Part shown: positions 8,765 through 17,991 of the stretch, one piece after another
Layout: each line of letters starts with the position of its first letter
Numbering within the stretch: the stretch's first letter is position 1
From: Desulfobulbaceae bacterium
GTDB taxonomy: Bacteria > Desulfobacterota > Desulfobulbia > Desulfobulbales > VMSU01
Assembly (NCBI GenBank): GCA_015231515.1
Contig: JADGBM010000002.1
Coordinates: forward strand, 35,383 to 99,382
DNA: 64,000 nucleotides
Direction: 5' to 3'
The notes under the pieces: generated by a model
Database searches by the model: none
Told to the model about the DNA's origin: nothing
The model's input: only the letters and a program-made list of their open reading frames with translations
Position numbers and translations under genes: made by a program

Positions 8765-10138
8765 CTATTTAACTACCCCAACCATTTCGAAATACTGCTT
8801 AATACCAGAATGGATTTTCTCAATGAGAGCCGGGGTCATCGATGTATGACCGTACACCTTGGTCTGCTCAATATCGACCTCTGCAGAATTAGAGACAGAC
8901 TTATAGTCAAGCGTGTTAGCAAGTAAATTGCCCATTACAACGGCTGTCAGTTCCTTAGGAGCCCTGTCAAAATCCTGATCGTACTTTTCATGTTTTAAGA
9001 GAATTTGCTCAAACTTTTCAGGAAAGCCCATATTTTTTACAAACATAGCACCGACAAACGGATGCAGTTTCCTGACAACCTCGGATAACAAGGTCATATC
9101 AAGCTCTTTTTCATCTTTGTATACCTGAGCAAAGATACGTATTAAAATCAGTCTACCCAGATCGTGCATCACCCCAGCAGTAAAACAAATAAACGGGTTA
9201 TCATATTTCAGATGTTCAGCGACCATTCGACTGGCAACCCCGCAGGCTATTGAGTGTGAAGACAGGCTCTGCAAGTCCGCTTCAAAACGGGAATCAGTCA
9301 AGGCGTGCATGGCTCGGTTACTCAGGAATACGACAACCTCTTTAACCTCTTGCATGCCAACTCTGGAAATTGCATCATCAACAGAAGAACATTTGTTAGC
9401 GCCGCAAAACAGCGCAGAATTGGAGAGAGCAATCAACTTGGATGAAATATTTTGATCCGGTGCTATAACCTTACCAAGGTCTTTAAACGTTGCCTGCTCA
9501 TTCGCCATTGTTTCCTGAATTTTAAAGATGATGTCAGGCATTGAGGGCAGGTCAAGTTTTTCCGCCTTAGCTGTCTCAAATATTTTCTGGCCGGCTTCCT
9601 TCGGAGTCATCTCCCCTGATTGCATTGCAGTACAAAAATCTTGTATTCTACTTGATGAGGTTCCTTTGTTAGAAATTTCAAGCTGAGCCTTTTGCCTGGC
9701 AAGTCGCTGATCATCAGATTGGGCATTATGCGGCGCAGACTTCTTCTCTCCCGGGGGGGACATTTTCGACAGAGGACTGTAGGCAGCAAATTTATCCCGG
9801 AGCGCTTCAACCACAAAAGGTTTCATGATATAGCCCTGAATCCCAAGCTGGGCACAGGCTATAATTTCTGCCTTGTCTTTCACCCCCGAGGCGATAAAAA
9901 TCTTGGTTGTGGTGTCTTTGCGTTTCTGGCGAATATTCTTCAGGACAATATAGCCGGACACATTTGGCATCATCATATCAAGAATTATTATCTCTGGCGC
10001 CTTGGAAAAATAGAGATCAAGGCCTGCCTTTCCATCATCGGCAAAATACACCTCGAACCAGGCCTCCAGGAATATCCTCTTGTATAACAACTGAATATTC
10101 GTATCATCTTCAATAATTAAAACTTTTGGCTTATCCAA
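8765..10138 (-). CDS. Receiver-HDOD signalling protein
   Basis: 457 residues. An N-terminal CheY-like receiver (4-120) has Asp about 54 in IILDMMMPNVSG and Lys in MKPF. A linker leads to an HDOD domain (about 195-400) beginning LPSMPDIIFKIQE and containing ISSKLIALSNSALF and CFTAGVMHDLGRLI. HDOD proteins act as non-enzymatic or HD-like signalling scaffolds, often in c-di-GMP, cell-cycle or taxis circuits. Encoded downstream of the hybrid kinase at 10252-12765 on the same strand, with which it may form a phosphorelay. Confidence 0.9.
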   Translation of the reverse strand: MDKPKVLIIEDDTNIQLLYKRIFLEAWFEVYFADDGKAGLDLYFSKAPEIIILDMMMPNVSGYIVLKNIRQKRKDTTTKIFIASGVKDKAEIIACAQLGIQGYIMKPFVVEALRDKFAAYSPLSKMSPPGEKKSAPHNAQSDDQRLARQKAQLEISNKGTSSSRIQDFCTAMQSGEMTPKEAGQKIFETAKAEKLDLPSMPDIIFKIQETMANEQATFKDLGKVIAPDQNISSKLIALSNSALFCGANKCSSVDDAISRVGMQEVKEVVVFLSNRAMHALTDSRFEADLQSLSSHSIACGVASRMVAEHLKYDNPFICFTAGVMHDLGRLILIRIFAQVYKDEKELDMTLLSEVVRKLHPFVGAMFVKNMGFPEKFEQILLKHEKYDQDFDRAPKELTAVVMGNLLANTLDYKSVSNSAEVDIEQTKVYGHTSMTPALIEKIHSGIKQYFEMVGVVK

Positions 10139-10251
10139 AATCTTCTCTTAAGTGTTAACTTATGTTTGATTGCGACCCGAAGATTTTTCACAGTCCCACA
10201 GTTTGCTTATTGCCGATTATAGGTTGCCAAACTTCAATATACCACACACCA

Positions 10252-12765
10252 TCATTTGCAGTGAATTTTAACGTTTGCAATATACTCACCTAGTTTCTCT
10301 AACAGTTTGCCGGCAGCCTTTTGGTCATGGTCTTTTGCAGCGGTTTCAATTTTTGCCCCAAGTTCTGTTATATACCGCATTCCGTATGCCCCACCCGAAC
10401 CTTTTACTCGATGACCAGACGACTGCAGCGCCTCATAATCACCGGCAGATGCCACCTTGCGCATCTCTTCAACATCTTCTATCAACTCTTTCAGATATAA
10501 CAGAGTTAAAGACTCCAAATCAGCATCCACAAAAATATGGTTTTTATCATTGCCTGGTTTTTCGGCAACAACTTCAGAGTGAGGCACAGGAAGGCTCTTC
10601 GTAGATTCTGGAGCCTTTAAAAGCCATTTTTCCACCATCGCCAGAAACTGTTTTTTCTGCAGGGGTTTTGAGATGTAATCATCCATACCGGCCTCAAGGC
10701 ATTTCTCGCGATCACCACTCATGGCGTTAGCTGTCATAGAAATAATTGGCACTCGTACAGAAGGCTCTGGAATATACACGGCCGAATCCAAATCAAGATC
10801 TTCTATGCGCATATTTTTCGGGCCCAGCTTTCTAATTGCGCGGCAGGCATCATAGCCGTTCATGACAGGCATCTGCATATCCATCAGAATCAAATCGTAA
10901 TCCTTTTCACTTGCCAAGTTCACTGCCTCCTGCCCGTTTTCTGCAAGATCGACTGAATAACCAGCCCCGCTAAGGTGGGCCATGGCAATCTGCTGATTAG
11001 CAGGGTAATCTTCAACCAGAAGAATTTCCCCGCCCCGAACGTGAACTTCTGCAATGGTATGCCGGGTAACTAATTGAGACGATTGTTCTGCTGAATCAAC
11101 TACCAAGACCCTCACAGCTACCTGGTTTAACTCTCTTGCGGATACTGGTTTGGGTAGATACCCATTGATACCGGCCTTTTTACATCTCTCACCATCACCT
11201 CGCATCCCAATGGGCGTGAGTAGAATAAAAGGCACTCTAGAAGCCAGTTTGAGGTTCATCAAGTTGGTGGCCAGATCGAATCCGCTCATGCCCTTCATTT
11301 TGAGATCAGCTATTACAAGACCAAACAAGTTGTCTCCACTCTGATTTTCAAACATTGCCAGGGCTTCTTCGCCACTACCAGCCTCATGACAAACACAGCC
11401 CCAGTTTTTCAGGTATTGAACCAATGTGGTCCTGGTGGCGTCGCTGGAATCAACGACTAGAACGTTAAGCCCCACAAGATCAACAAACACTGGGGAACAA
11501 TTAGTTTCTTGGCCTTTCTGCTGTGCAAAGGGAATCGTAAACCAAAACTCACTGCCCTTGCCCTCTTCACTGGTTAAGCCAATTTTACCTCCCAGTAGTT
11601 CCGTTAACTGTTTTGAGATAGCGGTGCCCAAGCCAGTTCCACCATACTTTCTGGTAGTGGAGTTGTCTGCCTGGGTAAAACTTTCAAAAATCGCCCCCTG
11701 CTTATCCTGGGGGATACCAATACCGGTATCTTTTACAGAAAAAAGGCAGTTGATCTCATGCTCTTGTTGAGACTCTAGGATCACACGAATAACTATCTCT
11801 CCACCCTCGGGCGTGAATTTTATGGCATTCCCAACAAGATTACCTAAGATCTGTCGTATACGGGTAGGATCTCCGACAACCTTGGGAGGGATGTCTGGTG
11901 CAAAAAGAGCAATCAGCTCAAGCCCCTTCTGCTGTGATCTATAGGCAAAAACCTTTGTTAAATCGTCGAACAGATATCGTAGATCAAAGGGTAAGCGCTC
12001 AACTTCTAACTTGGCAGACTCAATCTTGGCAAGATCCAAAACGTCACAGACCAACTCATTCAAAGCATTGGCCTCTGAGTGAATCGTTTCGATTATTGCC
12101 TTTTGTTTAATATCAAGTTCTGTCTCAAGAGCTAGCTCGGCCATACCGAGAACTCCGTTTAACGGAGTTCTAATTTCGTGGCTCATATTGGCCAGAAAGG
12201 TGCTCTTAGCAATATTTGCTGCCTCCGCTGCTTCTCTTGCTGCATGCAACTGTTCATTTGAGTCAAGAAGATCTTTGGTTCTATTTTCCACCAACAACTC
12301 AAGGTTATCCTTATATGATCGAAGCTCATCTTCTATGACCTGCCGCTTTTGGATTTCTTTATCATACTTTTGCAAAAGATTTTTCTCTCTGATAAGCCGA
12401 GTGATTCTCGCCAGCAGCTCATCCTGGGTAAACGGCTTTGCAATAAGGTCTGTGGCTCCAGCCGTTATCACTTCCACATAAGAATGGTGTTCACTATGCC
12501 CGGTCATCACGAGTACTTTTATTTGCCGGCAGCAATTTTTCACATACTCCAGAATCGCCATTCCGTCTGCATTCGGCATCATCATGTCAGTGATGACTAT
12601 ATCCACAGGATTGGCTTTCAACAGCTCAATCGCCTCTAAACCATCCGCAGCTGTCAAAAAATTATATCCCGCTGACGAAACATACCTGCCGACCAGATAC
12701 AAATAGTCACTGTCATCATCAACTAGCAGAATAATTTCTTTGGTATTGTTTTCGTTGGATGTCAT
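10252..12765 (-). CDS. Soluble hybrid histidine kinase REC-HisKA-HATPase-REC-REC-HPt
   Basis: 837 residues with no TM helix. Receiver 1 (12-125, Asp 60 in VITDMMMPNADG); coiled linker; HisKA with NMSHEIRTPLNG (His about 196); HATPase with GVGxP-type boxes (KDTGIGIPQDKQ, KYGGTGLGTAISKQL); receiver 2 (LVVDSSDATR, less canonical); receiver 3 (LLVEDYPANQQ, MDMQMPVMNG); HPt with HRVKGSGGAYG. Having an N-terminal receiver means it takes input phosphate as well as passing it on. Upstream and on the same strand as the REC-HDOD gene. Its start faces the mamK-cluster promoter region at 12.8-12.96 kb. Confidence 0.92.
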   Translation of the reverse strand: MTSNENNTKEIILLVDDDSDYLYLVGRYVSSAGYNFLTAADGLEAIELLKANPVDIVITDMMMPNADGMAILEYVKNCCRQIKVLVMTGHSEHHSYVEVITAGATDLIAKPFTQDELLARITRLIREKNLLQKYDKEIQKRQVIEDELRSYKDNLELLVENRTKDLLDSNEQLHAAREAAEAANIAKSTFLANMSHEIRTPLNGVLGMAELALETELDIKQKAIIETIHSEANALNELVCDVLDLAKIESAKLEVERLPFDLRYLFDDLTKVFAYRSQQKGLELIALFAPDIPPKVVGDPTRIRQILGNLVGNAIKFTPEGGEIVIRVILESQQEHEINCLFSVKDTGIGIPQDKQGAIFESFTQADNSTTRKYGGTGLGTAISKQLTELLGGKIGLTSEEGKGSEFWFTIPFAQQKGQETNCSPVFVDLVGLNVLVVDSSDATRTTLVQYLKNWGCVCHEAGSGEEALAMFENQSGDNLFGLVIADLKMKGMSGFDLATNLMNLKLASRVPFILLTPIGMRGDGERCKKAGINGYLPKPVSARELNQVAVRVLVVDSAEQSSQLVTRHTIAEVHVRGGEILLVEDYPANQQIAMAHLSGAGYSVDLAENGQEAVNLASEKDYDLILMDMQMPVMNGYDACRAIRKLGPKNMRIEDLDLDSAVYIPEPSVRVPIISMTANAMSGDREKCLEAGMDDYISKPLQKKQFLAMVEKWLLKAPESTKSLPVPHSEVVAEKPGNDKNHIFVDADLESLTLLYLKELIEDVEEMRKVASAGDYEALQSSGHRVKGSGGAYGMRYITELGAKIETAAKDHDQKAAGKLLEKLGEYIANVKIHCK

Positions 12766-12833
12766 AGGGTAATTTTGTATAAATTAATCGGTAAAGGTCG
12801 AGTGTCCTGGGTAAATTTCACCTTTTCGCTTTT

Positions 12834-12884
12834 ACGAATTAATCAACGAATTAACTGTTGCAAACAGAAAAAATATTATATAAA
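12834..12884 (+). promoter_or_regulatory. Candidate promoter and direct-repeat operator of the mamK cluster
   Basis: Two copies of ACGAATTAA (12834-12842 and 12846-12854), spaced 12 bp, precede a sigma70-like element: TTGCAA (12858-12863), 15-bp spacer, TATAAA (12879-12884). The same octamer ACGAATTA appears at 36032-36039 upstream of the mam operon. The promoter assignment is a reading by eye. Confidence 0.4.
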
Positions 12885-12914
12885 GAAAATAAGGAGATAT
12901 TGGTAGTTTTTGCC

Positions 12915-12940
12915 GATACAGATACAGATACAGATACAGA
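12915..12940 (+). repeat. Hexanucleotide tandem repeat (GATACA x4)
   Basis: Four perfect GATACA units plus GA lie in the leader, 23 bp before the start of the next gene. Such a short tandem array can change copy number by slippage and so alter leader length, which makes it a possible phase-variable site. Confidence 0.7.
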
Positions 12941-12962
12941 ATTATCGCGTAAGGAGATGATT

Positions 12963-13634
12963 ATGGCAACCAAAAAAAAATGTAAATCAAATCTGGTCTT
13001 TAAAGCAATCTCGGCACCCCTTAATCTCTGCGGCCGTACTCTGTTAGCGGCCTATGATACCTGCGCAGCGCCTCTTTCCTTTCTGGCCGGTGCAACAAAG
13101 AAAGCGTCGGGCAAAAACACTCATCAGCAAAGTGCTGCAATTGTTCAACAAATACAAGAGTATAGATCCGACCTCGAAGGGCTATGCACCAGCTTGGGAA
13201 GTGAGATATATCATGCCGACAAGTCTGAGGAGGCAACTGCCAATGTCAAAATAATACAAGACGACATTGAAACCCTAAAGCGGATTATCGCCCTTCTCGA
13301 AAAGAAGCTGTCAACACTTAATACCCCAGAGCAAAAACAGGATTCTGATACTCTTTCTGAAGCACCACCAGCTGAACCGGAACAAACTCCCAAGGCTGCA
13401 CAAAAAAGTAGCCAATCATCGACCAAACAGAAACAAACAAAAAACAAAACTACGCACAAACAAGCACTTGCAAAGACTCCCACTATTCCAGCTGGAAACA
13501 AATACACTCCGGCCGGATTGAATAAAATGCTCAAAAATGAGCTGTTGGCAATAGCAAAGGAACAATCGATCACCTGTAACGATTCTATGACCAAAAATGA
13601 GATAATTTCGTTATTAACCAAAAAGCCCAAATGA
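12963..13634 (+). CDS. Mad-type protein with CG motif and C-terminal Rho-N/SAP-like domain
   Basis: 223 residues, not recognised by name. The start ATG 12963 is chosen because aaggag sits 6 nt upstream; a longer frame from 12858 would run through the GATACA repeat. N terminus: APLNLCGRTLLAAYDTCAAP, a short hydrophobic segment followed by KK and SG. This segment is shared ungapped (11 of 35 identities) with the HEAT-repeat protein at 19012. A coiled-coil follows at about 65-130, then a low-complexity QKQTKN linker, and a C-terminal helical module (TPAGLNKMLKNELLAIAKEQ ... MTKNEIISLL) of the Rho-N/SAP/HeH kind, usually nucleic-acid binding. First gene of the mamK operon. Confidence 0.75.
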   Translation: MATKKKCKSNLVFKAISAPLNLCGRTLLAAYDTCAAPLSFLAGATKKASGKNTHQQSAAIVQQIQEYRSDLEGLCTSLGSEIYHADKSEEATANVKIIQDDIETLKRIIALLEKKLSTLNTPEQKQDSDTLSEAPPAEPEQTPKAAQKSSQSSTKQKQTKNKTTHKQALAKTPTIPAGNKYTPAGLNKMLKNELLAIAKEQSITCNDSMTKNEIISLLTKKPK

Positions 13635-13650
13635 TTCTTGCGGATTATAC

Positions 13651-13679
13651 GAAAATAGAGTCGTAGATCTACTATTTTC
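13651..13679. terminator. Weak hairpin after the first gene of the mamK operon
   Basis: GAAAATAG (13651-13658) pairs with CTATTTTC (13672-13679). The stem is A/T-rich and ends in TTTTC. It could be a weak or partial terminator. Confidence 0.3.
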
Positions 13680-13806
13680 AATTGCATATGAAGCCACGAT
13701 CAAATACAATGTTGCAAATATTTATCAATGTTTTTCTTAACTTTCATCCAGCCGTGCGGATCAGTTCAATTCCACATTGCCTTGGACGATAAACCGGAGG
13801 CAAGAT

Positions 13807-14313
13807 ATGAAAATCACAAGTGAAACATATTATCCGGAAGATGCTTCAGCACTAAAAGATATTGGCCGCTATACTTCGGCCACCTTTGAATATTCTTCAC
13901 TCGTGCTATCAAGCGTATTCGAGCGCGGCAGCAGGTCGTTCAGTGGTGTTACTACTGCTGCGTGCCCCAGCAAAAGTGCCATAAAAAGCCTCAACTCCCT
14001 TTTTAAGCCTTTTAAGCAACTAGGGAAACAAGCAAGTAGTCTTGTTCGTCCGTTCACCTGGACAGCAAGACAGGTTGCCGAGGTCGGCGAACGAGGAGTC
14101 CCTGTCCACCTTGACAAGAAATCCATTGCGGCATTACAGGGTTCAATGCAACGAATTGAAGAGCGCCTTGCAAATATTGAAAAAAATGGACTGTCTTTCT
14201 CCGGTTCGGTACAGCACCCAACTGCAGACGACTTTAAAGAGAAACCAAGTAAAGAAAAAAATATGCTGCTGCGCGCTGTTCTTGAAGACAGTAAGCACAC
14301 CCTTGACGACTAA
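13807..14313 (+). CDS. Hypothetical magnetosome-cluster protein with short coiled coil
   Basis: 168 residues. ATG 13807 is preferred (ggagg 6 nt upstream) over 13777. The central part is basic and amphipathic (IKSLNSLFKPFKQLGKQ, SLVRPFTWTARQVAEV). A short coiled coil (SMQRIEERLANIEKNG) follows at about 113-133, with a charged tail. This layout resembles phasin-like or membrane-surface proteins, but I do not recognise the family. It lies directly upstream of mamK and is likely co-transcribed, so a role with the filament or magnetosome surface is a guess from context. Confidence 0.65.
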   Translation: MKITSETYYPEDASALKDIGRYTSATFEYSSLVLSSVFERGSRSFSGVTTAACPSKSAIKSLNSLFKPFKQLGKQASSLVRPFTWTARQVAEVGERGVPVHLDKKSIAALQGSMQRIEERLANIEKNGLSFSGSVQHPTADDFKEKPSKEKNMLLRAVLEDSKHTLDD

Positions 14314-14314
14314 A

Positions 14315-14400
14315 CAGCTTTGAAAATATTTTTTTTAAGCTGAAACCATAAAAACTCAATCCCAGGCAACAAAACGGTAGTAATGCGTTGTAGGCCTGGG
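14315..14400 (+). promoter_or_regulatory. Two hairpins in the mamK leader
   Basis: The first is CAGCTT (14315-14320) with AAGCTG (14337-14342) around a T-rich loop. The second is CCCAGGC (14361-14367) with GCCTGGG (14394-14400), extended by an inner CAAC/GTTG. Neither is followed by a clean T-run. They could modulate read-through or translation of mamK. Confidence 0.4.
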
Positions 14401-14431
14401 CAATTATGGAAAAACAATCAAGGAAAACACT

Positions 14432-15502
14432 ATGAGGGAGCACAGATTGTTAAACGTAGGCATTGATCTAGGAACATCCAGGAGTGTTATCGCCTGTGAC
14501 AACGGAATACGGACATATGTGGCAAGCTGTATAGGCTATCCCAAGGATGCCATATCTCAAAAATTTCTGGGCAGCAACGCCATTTATGGCGATGAGGCCA
14601 TAAAAAACCGGATGGCATTAAATATCTTCAGGCCATTTGAAGGCGGTCTTCTCAAGTATACTGATGACGAGGCGGACCCGGAGGGTTATCAGAAGGCAGT
14701 ATCCATCGCCAGGGAACTTCTCAAGTATCTTCTTACTCAGATATCACCCGACAAGCAGACTATTCCTACTAAGATACGAGCCGTAATTGGTACTCCTGCC
14801 TTAGCGAGCAAAAAAAACAAAAAATCGCTGATGACTTTGTCGAAAGGTTTGGTTGAATCGGTAATGATAGCCTCAGAACCTTTCTGTGTTGCCTATGGGC
14901 TCAACATTTTGCATAACTCCATTGTTGTTGATATTGGCGCTGGTACAGTCGACTTGTGCCGTATGAGCGGGGCCCTCCCAAATGAAGAGGATCAGATTAC
15001 CACCCATAAAGCAGGAAACGCTATAGACGAAGCCCTGTTAAACCTCATTACTGCCAAATATCCGGAAGCAAACCTCTCCGTGAACATGATCAAAAAATTC
15101 AAGGAAGACAATGCAACCATTACCTCTCGGAGTGAGGTGCTTGAAATAACTCTGCCGATTAACGGCAAGCCCACAAAGCTTGATGTCACTGACGAGGTCA
15201 AGCAGGCATGCCGCTCCATTGTGCCGGACATAGTCGAAGGTATACAAGCATTGGTTGCCAAGTTTGATCCTGAGTTTCAGGAAGAGTTAAAAGCCAACAT
15301 CATTCTTGCCGGTGGCGGCAGCCAGATGATTGGCCTGCGGCAAGAGATAGAGAAGTATATGCAGGAACACCTTGGCTCAGGAAAGGTACGTAAAGTTGAA
15401 GAACCGCTCTATGCCGGAGCAAACGGCGCTTTGATGCTATGCAAGGATATGCCGGAAGAGTATTGGAAAGAGCTTGAATCATCAGCACTTGTATCAAAAT
15501 AA
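14432..15502 (+). CDS. mamK: MamK, magnetosome actin-like filament protein
   Basis: 356 residues. MamK forms ATP-dependent cytoplasmic filaments that align and position magnetosomes. Actin-fold motifs are visible: phosphate-1 GIDLGTS (10-16), GYPKD (35-39, characteristic of MamK), phosphate-2 VVDIGAGTVDLC (165-176) with the catalytic-type Asp present, the connector region with NAIDEALLN, and adenosine motif ILAGGGSQMIGL near 300. The C-terminal MPEEYWKEL matches the PxxYWxxL end I remember for alphaproteobacterial MamK. RBS aagga upstream of ATG. Flanked by coiled-coil genes rather than by mamJ, as in Desulfobacterota clusters. Confidence 0.95.
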   Translation: MREHRLLNVGIDLGTSRSVIACDNGIRTYVASCIGYPKDAISQKFLGSNAIYGDEAIKNRMALNIFRPFEGGLLKYTDDEADPEGYQKAVSIARELLKYLLTQISPDKQTIPTKIRAVIGTPALASKKNKKSLMTLSKGLVESVMIASEPFCVAYGLNILHNSIVVDIGAGTVDLCRMSGALPNEEDQITTHKAGNAIDEALLNLITAKYPEANLSVNMIKKFKEDNATITSRSEVLEITLPINGKPTKLDVTDEVKQACRSIVPDIVEGIQALVAKFDPEFQEELKANIILAGGGSQMIGLRQEIEKYMQEHLGSGKVRKVEEPLYAGANGALMLCKDMPEEYWKELESSALVSK

Positions 15503-15535
15503 CCAGGGAAAACCATCAATACTATAATCAGAGTT

Positions 15536-15564
15536 TTTTTGTATTAACAGTAGTAATACAAAAA
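15536..15564. repeat. Perfect A/T-rich inverted repeat after mamK
   Basis: TTTTTGTATTA (15536-15546) and TAATACAAAAA (15554-15564) pair perfectly over 11 bp around a 7-nt loop. It sits between mamK and the next gene. Without a T-run after the stem it may be a weak terminator, processing site or regulator site. Confidence 0.5.
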
Positions 15565-15614
15565 TAGAGATACAACCACCGCGTAACATTTATTCATCGA
15601 AGGGGGAAGTAGAT

Positions 15615-16013
15615 ATGGAAGACCAACAGGAAAGAGACCTCAGGTACAAACTTGAACATTTTGGCGACGTTGTAGTTGAAATGATTGAAGGTTTCGGATG
15701 CAACATCACTAAGGGCTTCCGCGGCATTTGGCTAACACGTCACATTAATGGTGCCAAGCGGGATAGAAACAATGTCGTCTACCGCATCGGTGAACGCGTA
15801 GTTACTCTGCGCAAAGATACCGCTGATCTGTTTGCCGATGACACAGAGATGACAACACTTTTTAGCGAATTCGACGGTGCAGATCAAAAACTCGAAGATA
15901 TGATTAATGAGCGCGAAGAGCGACTTGACCGCATCAGAGGTAAAATTAAAGCTGCTACTGCTGTTATGGAAGAAGACTCTTTCCCCGATGACATGGCAGC
16001 AGCACCAGCATAA
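15615..16013 (+). CDS. Small protein paralogous to the AAA+ partner at 25222-25605
   Basis: 132 residues, mostly helical, no TM. It aligns with the 127-residue protein encoded at 25222-25605: RYKLEHFGDVVVEMIEG against RYRLQHLGDAFADMLEA at the N terminus, and IGERVVTLRKD against IGTRIIEMREE, then a charged helix ending EERLDRIRGKI against RERLRRILDRL. Function unknown. As one copy follows mamK and the other precedes a Clp-type ATPase in the same operon, I infer an adaptor or subunit linking the ATPase with the cytoskeletal genes. Good RBS (aaggggga) before ATG. Confidence 0.75.
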   Translation: MEDQQERDLRYKLEHFGDVVVEMIEGFGCNITKGFRGIWLTRHINGAKRDRNNVVYRIGERVVTLRKDTADLFADDTEMTTLFSEFDGADQKLEDMINEREERLDRIRGKIKAATAVMEEDSFPDDMAAAPA

Positions 16014-16130
16014 TTAATACGCTTTACAAACTGCGAAATTAAACGAGTGTCCTTTGGCATTTTGTCAATTAGCGGCAAGTAAGCCCCCTTCATTAATCTT
16101 ACCGCCGCCGTATACGACTAGGAAATATAC

Positions 16131-16994
16131 ATGACTGAAACGTCTGCAACCACACCTGCATCCCAGGCAAACATTGTCGCACAGGTACATGAAGCGCTTG
16201 CCAAAGTCAAAGCGGCAGCACGGGTTAAGCAACGTACCGTTGAAAACCTTATTGAATCTGCTCAGGCTGCCCATGGAAAAGTCTTGCAGAAATTTAACGA
16301 TCATATTGACCTGTTAGAACACGAGAAGGTTCGCCTGGCCAAAGAGGCGGAAGATTCCAAGGACGCTCAAGAAAAAGCAGAGGTTGCGTTGCTCGATGCT
16401 AAAGAATCTGTTCTTGCCATGAAAAAGGAGATGGTGGTTCAAAAAGAGGAACACAGCCGTGCCGTAACGGACCTCACCAAAAAAAATAATGACTTAAAAA
16501 AAGAAAAAGAAGTACTGGTTAAACGTGTCGGCAGCCTTGAAAAAGACGTTGAAGGTAATGAGAAAAAAATACAGGCCCTGACTGCAGAACTTGAGACCTC
16601 AAAAGACGTTGAGAAGTCGTTAAAAAAAGAGATCGCAGAAACGGCCGAAAAACACAGTGCCGAGCTTAAAAAGCGCAATGAAAGTCATAAAGACGCCATT
16701 GAGGATCGTAACAAAAAAGCAAAAGAGCAGGCCGACAAAGATCTTTCAGCTATCGAGATACTTAAAAAGCAAAACGGCGATCTTACCACAGAACGCGACG
16801 CCTTAGCCAAAAATGTTTTAACATTGGAAGCTGCTGTCGATAACATGAAAGACGAGAAAGAACAAATCAAGAACTCATTGTCGAATCAAATAGCTGAACT
16901 CTCCGAAAAGCAGGCTTCTTTAGTATCTGAAAAAGAGGCAATGCAGGATAAATTAGAGCAGTTCCAGCGGGCCTGGGACAACATGGAAAGTTAA
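16131..16994 (+). CDS. Coiled-coil protein (Mad23-26-like class)
   Basis: 287 residues, almost entirely one long charged coiled coil rich in Lys and Glu (e.g. EHEKVRLAKEAEDSKDAQEK, LTKKNNDLKKEKEVL). A short non-coiled N terminus (1-20) is Ala/Thr-rich. No TM or signal peptide. Coiled-coil proteins beside mamK are a hallmark of magnetotactic Desulfobacterota; assignment to a specific Mad number is not possible by eye. RBS agga 7 nt before ATG. Followed after 4 nt by the next coiled-coil gene. Confidence 0.8.
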   Translation: MTETSATTPASQANIVAQVHEALAKVKAAARVKQRTVENLIESAQAAHGKVLQKFNDHIDLLEHEKVRLAKEAEDSKDAQEKAEVALLDAKESVLAMKKEMVVQKEEHSRAVTDLTKKNNDLKKEKEVLVKRVGSLEKDVEGNEKKIQALTAELETSKDVEKSLKKEIAETAEKHSAELKKRNESHKDAIEDRNKKAKEQADKDLSAIEILKKQNGDLTTERDALAKNVLTLEAAVDNMKDEKEQIKNSLSNQIAELSEKQASLVSEKEAMQDKLEQFQRAWDNMES

Positions 16995-16998
16995 GAGC

Positions 16999-17991
16999 AT
17001 GCCTAATTTCCGACACGTAATAACCGACTGTATTCAGTCCGGTCGAACCGGCAATAAAGTTGACCTGCACCTTGTTGAGGCAGAAAAGAGCTGCGATGAT
17101 GCGGCTGAAAGACTGATCAAAGTTCAAAATGAGTTGAAACAGGCTGAAAACCTTTTCAACCAAAGCAGTCGCTACCTGAAAAAACTTTTATCCGATGAGA
17201 TAGCAGCTAAAATCGAAGTGCCTCGTTTGAGAAACGAACTCGGCGGCCTCAAGGATAAATTAATAACTTTAACCTTTGAAACTGATCGTTGGCAGGAAGT
17301 GTGCCGCAAGCAGGAAGGTCAAATCAATGAACTTCTTGAAAAAAAATTAGCTCTTAGCCAAGAGCTCAGCACTACCCAAAAAGCAGCTCAAGAAGCTGAA
17401 GAGACACACTGCGTCTTAAAAAAAGAGTGCGAAGACCTCTCAAACGGCATTGAAATTATCAGCGCACTCCAGGCTGAAATCGATATCTTCGAACATATTG
17501 TCCCTTGCACTCAGCCCGCTATCGAGGCCGAAAAACTATCATCAACTGAGCTAATAAACGATGTAAACAACATTGGTGTAAAAATACGCAGCGCGCTTGA
17601 TAACAAGCAGCAAGCTGACGCAAAAAGTGAAGAAAACAGTGCCAGTATCAACACCCGAAACAAAAGCATTGAGAAAACTCAGCTACATATAACCAAACTC
17701 GAAGACGAGTGTAGTAGTAAAAACGATGTAATTGCTTCACTGGATCGCGATATCACTGCCCTTACAAAGCAGGTTTATGAACTTCAGCAGCGTTATCAGA
17801 CTTATTATGAGATTATTGAAGAGAGCAATGCCGTTACGCAAAAGAGAACTGCTCTAATAAACACTGTAAACGCCGAAAATACTAACTTAAAGGACTCACT
17901 TCTCGCCTGTAACAAGCTTGAGATGAAACTACGACTTGAAGAGCTTAAAATGAGTGTTTTTCTTAAAGAAACGGAGGAACTCAATGGCTGA
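16999..17991 (+). CDS. Coiled-coil protein
   Basis: 330 residues of heptad-rich, charged sequence (HLVEAEKSCDDAAERLIKVQ, DEIAAKIEVPRLRNELGGLK, ELQQRYQTYYEIIEESNAV). It contains several cysteines (KKECEDL, LACNKLEMKL), which is unusual for a plain rod. No TM. Starts 4 nt after the previous stop and overlaps the next gene by 8 nt, so translation is coupled. Presumably part of a filamentous scaffold around MamK; the role is inferred from context only. Confidence 0.78.
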   Translation: MPNFRHVITDCIQSGRTGNKVDLHLVEAEKSCDDAAERLIKVQNELKQAENLFNQSSRYLKKLLSDEIAAKIEVPRLRNELGGLKDKLITLTFETDRWQEVCRKQEGQINELLEKKLALSQELSTTQKAAQEAEETHCVLKKECEDLSNGIEIISALQAEIDIFEHIVPCTQPAIEAEKLSSTELINDVNNIGVKIRSALDNKQQADAKSEENSASINTRNKSIEKTQLHITKLEDECSSKNDVIASLDRDITALTKQVYELQQRYQTYYEIIEESNAVTQKRTALINTVNAENTNLKDSLLACNKLEMKLRLEELKMSVFLKETEELNG

